Assembly: GCA_026710425.1 (NCBI GenBank)
Contig: JAPORB010000051.1
Coordinates: forward strand, 1-47,225
Source of the DNA: Gammaproteobacteria bacterium
GTDB taxonomy: Bacteria > Pseudomonadota > Gammaproteobacteria > Pseudomonadales > Pseudohongiellaceae
DNA length: 47,225 nucleotides
Reading direction: 5' to 3'
Below are positions 39,943 through 47,225 of the stretch, in pieces. The first letter of the stretch is position 1, and each line of letters opens with the position of its first letter. A program made the position numbers and the translations under genes. The notes under the pieces were generated by a model. That model was not told where the DNA came from. It did not search any database and worked only from the letters and a program-made list of their open reading frames with translations.

Positions 39943-40476
39943 ATGGCTAAGAAAGCGAAAAAGAAGGTTGCAAAGAAGAAGGCGGCTAAAAAGAAAGTAG
40001 CCGTCAGAAAGAAAGTGACGAAGAAAAAGGTAACCAAGAAAAAGGTTGCCAAAAAGAAGGTAGCCAAGCGTGGTAAGAAGAAAGTAGCCAAGAAGGCTAA
40101 AAAGAAAGTAGCCAAGAAGAAGGCTAAGAAGAAGGCTGGCAGGAAAAAAGCCAAAAAGAAGGTAAGGCGCAAGGCGGCGGCCAAGAAGGCGGCAAAGCGT
40201 AAGGTGGCAAAGCGCAAGGTGTCCAAGAAGAAAAGGGCAAAAAAGAAGGCTGCCAAGAAAAAAGCCAAAAAGAAAAAAGTAGTCAAGAAGAAAGCAAAGA
40301 GGAAGGCGAAGAAGAAAGTCGGGAAAAGGAAAGCCAAGAAAAAAGCCAAAAAGAAATCTAAAAGGAAAGTAGCGAAGAAAAGGGGCAGGAAGAAAAAAGC
40401 TAAGAAGAAGGTGGCCAAGAAGGCTAAGAAAAAGCCCGGCAGGAAGAAGGGCACCAGAAAAGTCAGGAAAAAGTAG
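39943..40476 (+). CDS. histone H1-like / AlgP-like Lys/Ala-rich protein
   Basis: MAKKAKKKVAKKKAAKKKVAVRKK...KKKPGRKKGTRKVRKK, 177 aa almost entirely K/A/V/R. Confidence 0.75.
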   Translation: MAKKAKKKVAKKKAAKKKVAVRKKVTKKKVTKKKVAKKKVAKRGKKKVAKKAKKKVAKKKAKKKAGRKKAKKKVRRKAAAKKAAKRKVAKRKVSKKKRAKKKAAKKKAKKKKVVKKKAKRKAKKKVGKRKAKKKAKKKSKRKVAKKRGRKKKAKKKVAKKAKKKPGRKKGTRKVRKK

Positions 40477-40599
40477 CCTATCGATAGTTGCCAGACGCAT
40501 TGCGCCAGTTAGTGTCGGACCAATGCCTCCAGACATCGCAACTGTCTACCGCTGGTTACAGCAAGATCGTGATTAGCGGCAAAAAGCACTTCGCACCTG

Positions 40600-40638
40600 A
40601 AGGGTCCCTCTTGAATCGGTTCTAGAGGGGCCCTTTAC
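40600..40638 (+). terminator. rho-independent terminator downstream of the H1-like genes
   Basis: AAGGGTCCCTCT-tgaatcggttct-AGAGGGGCCCTTT, 12-bp stem with one wobble pair. Confidence 0.75.
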
Positions 40639-40768
40639 TACTTACAGGTTGTGCCAATCATTTTCTGCAAACTGTTCTCTACACTATTACTTGGTGTAGC
40701 TTCAATACTATGCTTTGATTTCAGGAGGCTGAATAGCGGTTCTGTTTCAGGCTGCCTCCGACGCCATC

Positions 40769-41458
40769 ATGACTGCATTGCTGGCAATTGATACCTCGAC
40801 TTCTTGCTCTGTTGGCCTGCTTCACGGTAAGCAACTGTTCAGACGTACCAGCCCGGAGAAACTTCACGCAGCACAGGATGTGCTGGTAATGGTGGATGCG
40901 GTTGTCACTGAGGCCAACCTTGAGTTGTCTGATTTGTCAGCCATAGTGCCAGTTACTGGTCCCGGGTCTTTCACCGGCTTGCGCATCGGTATTGGTGCCG
41001 TCCAGGGTCTGAGTCAAGCACTTCAATTGCCGGTGATACCAGTTTCCGCGCTGGCACTGCTCGCTTGGTCAGCCAATAAATTGTATGCCAATCGCCACTG
41101 GATGGTGGTGCAACAGTCCCAGGGGCAGGAACTCTACCTCGGTTTCTACGCAATTGATGAAACTGCCGGAATCATTCCGCTTGCGGCAGAGCAGGTTAGT
41201 CGAACATGTGACATCAATGTCGAGGAGCTAGCCACGATCTTAGGTCAACACACCAGATGGTGCGCCGCAGGTGATGGTTGGGTATCTGTCGCACAGCTGA
41301 TGCAGGCATTGGATATTAATCCATGTCGGAACATTCTCGATCACCACCCACTGATCGAAGATCTGTGCCGACTAGGAGCAATTCTCTATGAGCGCGGATG
41401 CCAGAGTAAAGAACTAGTGTTGCCAAATTATATCAAAGAACACATGCACTACGGCTAG
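40769..41458 (+). CDS. tsaB: tRNA threonylcarbamoyladenosine biosynthesis protein TsaB
   Basis: LLAIDTSTSCSVGLLHG, VPVTGPGSFTGLRIGIGAVQGLSQALQLPVIPVSALALLA. Confidence 0.93.
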   Translation: MTALLAIDTSTSCSVGLLHGKQLFRRTSPEKLHAAQDVLVMVDAVVTEANLELSDLSAIVPVTGPGSFTGLRIGIGAVQGLSQALQLPVIPVSALALLAWSANKLYANRHWMVVQQSQGQELYLGFYAIDETAGIIPLAAEQVSRTCDINVEELATILGQHTRWCAAGDGWVSVAQLMQALDINPCRNILDHHPLIEDLCRLGAILYERGCQSKELVLPNYIKEHMHYG

Positions 41459-41478
41459 AAAGTCAGGGGATATGCCCA

Positions 41479-42330
41479 GTGGAACCCATATACATACAGA
41501 CCTTGATACTGGCTGTACTGCAGGGCATTACCGAGTTTCTTCCCATATCTTCCTCTGCACATTTAATTCTGCCCGCCAAACTATTCGGTTGGCCGGACCA
41601 AGGGCTGGCTTTTGATGTTATGGTGCATCTTGGCAGTTTGCTCTCTGTAATCGTTTATTTCCGGCGCGATCTAAGGTCCTTGGCAACAGCCTGGTTTCGT
41701 TCGTTGGGCAGCATCGTTCGGAAAAATCGACCTACACAGTCAGCACAAATCGATCACCCGAGTCCACAACAAGCCATATTGGCCTGGTGTTTGTTGTTGG
41801 CAACGGTTCCGGCAGGCATGGCGGGTTTACTGTTACAGGAGTTGGTGAGTGATGCTGCGAGAAACACTGTCGTAATTGCACTGGCTTCCATCATTTTCGG
41901 GTTAGCATTGCTGTTGGCTGACTGGATAGGAGGGAAGCAAAGATCGCTGGAGTTTATGAATTGGCGCGCTGCGTTGGTAATAGGACTGGCCCAGTGTTTG
42001 GCTTTGATACCCGGTGCCTCCCGTTCTGGAATTACCATGGCGGCAGCCCTGCTACTGGGATTTACTCGTGAGTCAGCAAGCCGGTTTTCTTTTCTATTGG
42101 CTATTCCCATCATTGCAGCGAGCAGTCTGCTGATGCTGCGTGAATTACTGCTTGCCGGGATCGGCAGTTATGAATGGTTGCAGCTGTTCATTGCCATGCT
42201 GTTGTCTGCGGTGGTGGCGTGGTGCTGCATTCATTTTTTTCTGCGTCTGATAAACAATATCGGGTTTATGCCCTTTGTGTTTTATCGTTTGGTGTTGGGA
42301 ATGGTATTGTTGGGAACTTCATTGGCATGA
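41479..42330 (+). CDS. uppP: undecaprenyl-diphosphatase
   Basis: ILAVLQGITEFLPISSSAHLIL, LIPGASRSGITMAAALLLG. Confidence 0.95.
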   Translation: MEPIYIQTLILAVLQGITEFLPISSSAHLILPAKLFGWPDQGLAFDVMVHLGSLLSVIVYFRRDLRSLATAWFRSLGSIVRKNRPTQSAQIDHPSPQQAILAWCLLLATVPAGMAGLLLQELVSDAARNTVVIALASIIFGLALLLADWIGGKQRSLEFMNWRAALVIGLAQCLALIPGASRSGITMAAALLLGFTRESASRFSFLLAIPIIAASSLLMLRELLLAGIGSYEWLQLFIAMLLSAVVAWCCIHFFLRLINNIGFMPFVFYRLVLGMVLLGTSLA

Positions 42331-43169
42331 AAGCCTCCTTTCCTAAAACAATGACTGTGAAACAGAGAGCTTCACTTGCGGTACTAGTGCAGTCTGAAAT
42401 GGCAAGCGACGCTGAACACGAACTTGCCGATCGTCTGGGCCTGAAGCTGTTCCCGTCAGCGCAGCTAGGCAAAAGGAATATTCCTGATTACGTTATGGAA
42501 ATCAGTGAGGCTGGGCTCAGCTTGCGGGGTTTGCAGCACTCCAACTTAGGCCGACTGCAAGTGGATTTTGCCTCTCACAAACTCAAGTGGCGGAGTAGGC
42601 AGCCATTACAATCACAACTTCTTGGTAAGGCAGCTGGACTCAAGGGTAAATCCGACCTATGCATTCTTGATGCTACGGCCGGGCTGGGCACTGACGGGTT
42701 TTTGCTGTCCCAGGCTGGTTGCAAAGTTACCATGCTGGAACGCTCCCCCATTGTGTTTGCGCTGCTTCAGGATGGTCTGCACCGGGCGAAGAAGTCACCG
42801 GGTACAGTCAGGGATGTGGCGGAGCGCATTAACCTCTTGCCGTTGGATTTTCTTGCCTATGCTCCCGAAAAACAAACCTTTGATATGGTTTATCTTGATC
42901 CCATGTTTGCGATAAGGAGAAATACTGCGCGCGCAGGTAAATCCATGTACTTTTTGCAACAACTGCTACCGGAAGGCAATGCTGATACAAGTAAGTCAGT
43001 AAAATCGTCACACTCCGAACTGCCAGAAATGCTGAATCGGGCACGTCAGCTGGCGCGTCAACGGGTAGTGCTAAAACGAACCAGACTGGCACCCGTTTGC
43101 GGTATTCCAGAGCCGGATATTAGATTCAAGGGTAGCAGCAGCCGATTTGATGTGTATCTTGCGAGCTGA
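42327..43169 (+). CDS. rsmJ: 16S rRNA (guanine1516-N2)-methyltransferase RsmJ
   Basis: VDFASHKLKWR, LCILDATAGLGTDGFLLSQAGCKVTMLERSPIVFALLQDGL, YLDPMF; ATG overlaps the uppP TGA (ATGA). Confidence 0.93.
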   Translation: MKASFPKTMTVKQRASLAVLVQSEMASDAEHELADRLGLKLFPSAQLGKRNIPDYVMEISEAGLSLRGLQHSNLGRLQVDFASHKLKWRSRQPLQSQLLGKAAGLKGKSDLCILDATAGLGTDGFLLSQAGCKVTMLERSPIVFALLQDGLHRAKKSPGTVRDVAERINLLPLDFLAYAPEKQTFDMVYLDPMFAIRRNTARAGKSMYFLQQLLPEGNADTSKSVKSSHSELPEMLNRARQLARQRVVLKRTRLAPVCGIPEPDIRFKGSSSRFDVYLAS

Positions 43170-43170
43170 G

Positions 43171-44301
43171 TCAGCTTACCAGCAGGCGAGTCATAATCCG
43201 CTCATAGATCTCAGTAAGTTGCTCCAGTTCAATGAGACTGACTCGCTCATTCGGTTTATGGATGCTGCCATTGCAGGGACCGAACTCCACGATTTCGCAA
43301 CCGAGTTTGGCAATAAATCGACCGTCTGAGGTTCCGCCACCAGTGGATCTCTCGGCTTGCTGCCCGGTCACGGCCATTATGGCCGATTCTGCATGCTCAA
43401 TCAGACCAGTGGATTTGGTGAGATAGGGCTCTCCAGAAAGATGCCAGTCCAAATCAAACTCCACTCCCTCAGCGGTCAGTATCGCTTCCACTCGCTTCTG
43501 TATGGATTTAGCCGTTAGCAGGCTGGAGTAGCGCAGGTTGAACTCCACAGTCATAGTCTCGGGAATGACATTGTTGGCTCCCACGCCTGCATGGATATTG
43601 GATATCTGGAAGCTTGTAGGCGGAAATGGTGAATCTCCATGGTCCCATTGTTCAGTAGTCAGTCGCCTCAGAGCAGGTAATGCCTTGTGTATGGGATTGT
43701 CGGCCCGTTGCCAGTAAGCAATATGTCCACCTACTCCCTTCACCGTCAGGTTACCGCTCAGTGAACCGCGGCGACCGATGCGCAGGGTATCCCCAAGCTG
43801 CTCGGTGCAACTGGGCTCTCCAACCACGCAGTAATCAATTTTTTCACTGCGCTGCAGAAACAGCTCGACCACCCGGCGAATACCATCAACTGCCCGACCT
43901 TCCTCATCACTGGTAATCAGGAAAGCCAGCCGCCCTTGTGGTTTTATACCTTTGGCCACAAAACGTTCTGCTGCAATAATCATTGCCGCCAGACTGCCTT
44001 TCATATCTGCACTGCCCCGTCCGTAGAGGAAACCGTTTTTCTCTTTCGGCACAAACGGGTCGGTAACCCAATCAGACAAGGGTCCTGCCGGTACCACGTC
44101 GGTGTGGCCGGCAAAACACAAAGTGGGCCCGGACTCACCGAGGAAGGCCCACAAATTGCTGACATCACCGAAGGGCAGTGACTCTAGGCTAAAACCTTTT
44201 GCGTGAAGTCGATCAGCAAGCAATGACTGACATCCGTTGTCATTCGGGGTCACCGAGGGTAAAGCGATGAGTTCTCTGGCGAGATTTAAGGTGGCAGACA
44301 T
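43171..44301 (-). CDS. dapE: succinyl-diaminopimelate desuccinylase
   Basis: LCFAGHTDVVPAG, GRGSADMKGSLAAMI, SDEEG, GEPSC, RSTGGGTSDGRFIA. Confidence 0.95.
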   Translation of the reverse strand: MSATLNLARELIALPSVTPNDNGCQSLLADRLHAKGFSLESLPFGDVSNLWAFLGESGPTLCFAGHTDVVPAGPLSDWVTDPFVPKEKNGFLYGRGSADMKGSLAAMIIAAERFVAKGIKPQGRLAFLITSDEEGRAVDGIRRVVELFLQRSEKIDYCVVGEPSCTEQLGDTLRIGRRGSLSGNLTVKGVGGHIAYWQRADNPIHKALPALRRLTTEQWDHGDSPFPPTSFQISNIHAGVGANNVIPETMTVEFNLRYSSLLTAKSIQKRVEAILTAEGVEFDLDWHLSGEPYLTKSTGLIEHAESAIMAVTGQQAERSTGGGTSDGRFIAKLGCEIVEFGPCNGSIHKPNERVSLIELEQLTEIYERIMTRLLVS

Positions 44302-44345
44302 TAGGGTCCTGTCGGAGAAAGTGAAAAAATCAATGAATGCTTTAC

Positions 44346-45410
44346 TCAGTTGTGGCTGTGCAGTTCAGTATTGAGGTCAATGCTATGTGTGATAGGAATC
44401 GCCTCCACAGCACCGCTGAGTGAGTTGCGGCGATAGAGCAGACTCGTTGTCGATGCCAGCTCGTGGGCTTTGCAGGTCTTGTTCAGGCTGCCATCCTGGG
44501 CCAGTACATTGACTTTGGTGCCGCCGGTAACATATAATCCAGCTTCTATAATACAGCCATCTGGCAGTGGGAATCCGATGCCCGCATTGGCACCGATGAG
44601 GCAATTGCGGCCTACGGAAATGATGATGCTGCCGCCACCTGAAAGGGTACCCATGGTGCTGCTGCCCCCACCCAGGTCGCTATCCTCGCCCACCACCACC
44701 CCGGCACTGATGCGTCCCTCAACCATGGCGGTTCCGAGTGTGCCGGCATTAAAATTAACGAAGCCTTCATGCATCACGGTAGTCCCCTCCCCGATATAGG
44801 CACCAAGCCTGATTCGGGCCGTATCGGCCAGGCGCACACCGGAGGGGACTACATAAGTGGTCATTTTAGGAAACTTATCCACCGAGTGAACATCCAACAC
44901 CTCGCCGCGCTGTCGTGCAGCCAGTTGGCGGGCAGGCAGCTCATCCAATTCAATAGCACCTTCACTGGTCCATGCCAGGTTTTTCAGCAAAGCAAACATG
45001 CCATCCAGCACCAGAGTTTGGGGTTTGACCAACCGGTGCGATAGCAGATGCAGTTTCAGGAATACTTCCGGAATGGACACCGGAGTAGCATCCATGTGGT
45101 TTACGCACGCCAGCAGTGTGTGGTCGATGTCGGTTGAGGAGATCAATTCTGCCCAGGTGGTTTCCCCGGCACCTGCCAGCGCATTAGCCAAGAGCCTCCG
45201 ATCTGGGCCGGTGATCCTGGCCCAACCATTTTCGGACTTGGATAGGCCCAGATACTGGCACAGTATCGAAACACTTTTGGCAGCAGGATTCAGTTGTGGA
45301 CTGGGGTAGAAAACTTCAATGACTTCATCGCTGGCACTGACGCTGGCCAGGCCGATCGCTGCGCTATGGGGAGTGCCGCTGTTATGAGAACCGTTGTTAG
45401 TTGGATGCAT
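44346..45410 (-). CDS. dapD: 2,3,4,5-tetrahydropyridine-2,6-dicarboxylate N-succinyltransferase (long form)
   Basis: Left-handed helix hexapeptides: RIRLGAYIGEGTTVMHEGFVNFNAGTLGTAMVEGRISAGVVVGEDSDLGGGSSTMGTLSGGG; adjacent to dapE. Confidence 0.92.
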   Translation of the reverse strand: MHPTNNGSHNSGTPHSAAIGLASVSASDEVIEVFYPSPQLNPAAKSVSILCQYLGLSKSENGWARITGPDRRLLANALAGAGETTWAELISSTDIDHTLLACVNHMDATPVSIPEVFLKLHLLSHRLVKPQTLVLDGMFALLKNLAWTSEGAIELDELPARQLAARQRGEVLDVHSVDKFPKMTTYVVPSGVRLADTARIRLGAYIGEGTTVMHEGFVNFNAGTLGTAMVEGRISAGVVVGEDSDLGGGSSTMGTLSGGGSIIISVGRNCLIGANAGIGFPLPDGCIIEAGLYVTGGTKVNVLAQDGSLNKTCKAHELASTTSLLYRRNSLSGAVEAIPITHSIDLNTELHSHN

Positions 45411-45439
45411 TATGTCTGCCTTGCTTGAGGGGTTTCGGT

Positions 45440-45796
45440 CTACTTTTTTGTCAGTAGAGCCGACCGCCAGTGGGCCTCATTGAAACCGAGGAGCCAGAGC
45501 CTGCCGGACTGTGCTATCGGACGTTTGATTAGCGCGGGATTTTCCCGCATCAGTGCGATTGCAGCCTTTTCGTCCATCGACTCTCTGATTGTTTTGGGCA
45601 AGCTGCGCCAGGTGGTTCCCCGTCTGTTTATCAGGTCATCAAGATTAAAATGTCTGAGCATTTTCTGAATCAGCTCTTGTTCGCAGCCTTTTTTTCTATA
45701 ATCATGAAAGCAGTGGTCAAGCCCTTGTTGGTCAAGCCAGCGTCGAGCCTTCCTCACAGTATCGCAATTACTGATACCAAAAAGTGTGATCATCAT
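45440..45796 (-). CDS. ArsC/Spx-family reductase (YffB-like)
   Basis: LFGISNCDTVRKARRWLDQQGLDHCFHDYRKKG, NRRGTTWRSL, NPALIKRPI. Confidence 0.92.
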   Translation of the reverse strand: MMITLFGISNCDTVRKARRWLDQQGLDHCFHDYRKKGCEQELIQKMLRHFNLDDLINRRGTTWRSLPKTIRESMDEKAAIALMRENPALIKRPIAQSGRLWLLGFNEAHWRSALLTKK

Positions 45797-45807
45797 TGCA
45801 GAAGAGC

Positions 45808-47225
45808 CTATAGATTAAGCCGTGACTCCAACTCATACTTGATGTCAAGCTGAAGGCTCTGGCGGAGTTGTGGATCAAGTATGGGTTCCCCGTCGGCATC
45901 GGTAATCAGAAACAGATCCTCAATCCTCTCGCCTAGAGTCGCAATCCTTGCGTCCCGCAATTGAATACGGTTTTTTGCAAAAACCTTGCCTACACAGGCG
46001 AGGATTCCCGGATGATCGGGGCAGTTTAACTCCAGAGCAGAATAGGGTTTGTCTTCAGTGTTCAGGAAGGCAGTCTCAATTGGCTTGTTGAAATAATGCC
46101 GCTTCCGATCCAGTCGTAGGCTGACCGGCTTTGCAGGACGGTGGCTGCCGTCAATCTGTTCACGCAGTACCTTCTGAATCTCATTCAGGCGAATCCGGTT
46201 GTTACCCACCGGTTTGCCATTGGCCTCCAGCACGGTGTAGGTATCCATGCAATAGCCATTAACTGAGGTGAAGAGGCGGGCACTGACTATATTCAGTCTC
46301 AGTTTTTCAAAAGCTGCAGTGCTGTTTGCAAACAGAAAATCTGCATCCTTGGTGTAGAGAAACACTTGGGTAGCTCCTTGGATGGTACTGCCGGACTCAG
46401 TCTCCCGAAAAGAAATCAGAGGGCCATCACCTTTGACTCTGGCAATGGCTTCGGTATGCCAGACTATCTCGGAAATAGACTCTCTGATGAAATACTCCTC
46501 GGCCGTGTTTTCCCACACCGCCTCAATAGCACTGTACTCCAGTCCCAATGTCAGCAGTTGCTGAAGGGCGGTATCACGAGAGTCTGCAATTCTCGCATCT
46601 CTGTTTACGGTTCGCTCCAACCCCTGGTTTAGTGCACGGCACGTATTGTGATATAGCTGGGACATCAGCGAGGCGCGCCAACTGTTCCACAAATCAGGGT
46701 TGGTGGCACAGATATCTGCCACAGTTAGGGTATAAAGGTAGTCCAAATGCAGACGGTCCCCCATAAGTTCACCGAACTCTCTGATCACTTCCGGATCGGA
46801 TATGTCCTTGCGCTGGGCAACCATGGACATTAGCAAATGGTTTTCCACCAGCCAGACTACCAAAGAGGTGTCCCATTCACTGAGCCCATGGCGACGGCAG
46901 AAATTTTCGGCATCCACCATGCCCAGTTCCGAGTGGTCTCCACCGCGACCCTTGGCGATATCATGATAAAGCCCAGCGATGTAGAGCAACTCCAGCTTGG
47001 GTAGTTTGCGGAGATTGGTTGCGGCAATGGGGAATTGTGCTTCTGCCTCAGGTAATCGGAAGCGGCGCAGATTCTCCACAACCTGCAAGGTGTGGGCATC
47101 CACGGTATAGATGTGAAACAAATCATGTTGCATCTGGCCAGTGACCTTGCCGAACTCCGGCAAATAGCGACCGAGGATGCCGTAGCGGGCCATCCGACGG
47201 AGTTGCAATGTCATCTCGTGAGGAG
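45808..47225 (-). CDS. glnD: bifunctional uridylyltransferase/uridylyl-removing enzyme GlnD (C-terminal part, runs off the window)
   Basis: GILGRYLPEFGKVTGQMQHDLFHIYTVDAHTLQVVENLRRF, HDIAKGRGGDHSELG, two C-terminal ACT domains; frame open to the window edge (PHEMTLQLRRM). Confidence 0.94.
   Translation of the reverse strand, partial: PHEMTLQLRRMARYGILGRYLPEFGKVTGQMQHDLFHIYTVDAHTLQVVENLRRFRLPEAEAQFPIAATNLRKLPKLELLYIAGLYHDIAKGRGGDHSELGMVDAENFCRRHGLSEWDTSLVVWLVENHLLMSMVAQRKDISDPEVIREFGELMGDRLHLDYLYTLTVADICATNPDLWNSWRASLMSQLYHNTCRALNQGLERTVNRDARIADSRDTALQQLLTLGLEYSAIEAVWENTAEEYFIRESISEIVWHTEAIARVKGDGPLISFRETESGSTIQGATQVFLYTKDADFLFANSTAAFEKLRLNIVSARLFTSVNGYCMDTYTVLEANGKPVGNNRIRLNEIQKVLREQIDGSHRPAKPVSLRLDRKRHYFNKPIETAFLNTEDKPYSALELNCPDHPGILACVGKVFAKNRIQLRDARIATLGERIEDLFLITDADGEPILDPQLRQSLQLDIKYELESRLNL

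Noticed and set aside
39121-40454. Long minus-strand ORFs (39121-39807, 39132-39755, 39852-40454) encoding F/L-rich hydrophobic proteins
   Set aside because: Mirror artefacts of the Lys/Ala-rich plus-strand genes: AAG/AAA codons read as CTT/TTT on the other strand.

Overview
The window looks like a gammaproteobacterial chromosome with conserved housekeeping blocks. These are a LeuA-like synthase and leuB; a BtuB-like receptor; an Oar-like receptor; tRNA-Arg(CCT); ygfZ/sdhE/nadB; rpoE-rseA; degP-lepA-lepB-rnc-era-recO; cysM-rlmD-mazG-adk; two histone H1-like genes; tsaB-uppP-rsmJ; and dapE-dapD-arsC/yffB-glnD. A cobalamin riboswitch can be read directly upstream of the BtuB-like gene. The most interesting parts lie between the housekeeping blocks. 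(i) A roughly 4.2 kb accessory island sits between rseA and degP, where rseB would be expected. It holds a PD-(D/E)XK-like protein with a nearly perfect 21/42-bp heptad tandem repeat, a decayed IS30-family element, and a DUF3883/PD-(D/E)XK-like protein. (ii) Several intergenic regions, when translated by hand, contain decayed genes missed by the ORF track: an internally deleted AAA/SMC-type ATPase (95-688, minus), a PD-(D/E)XK nuclease (about 8222-8623, minus), and a pentapeptide-repeat frame continuing past a stop codon. (iii) Regulatory structures include a sigma-E-like promoter before rpoE and a perfect 10-bp hairpin between rpoE and rseA. I did not find an intact, clearly new multi-gene system. 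The best candidate for follow-up is the rseA-degP island together with the other nuclease/ATPase remnants. Family names come from motif recognition, not from searches.
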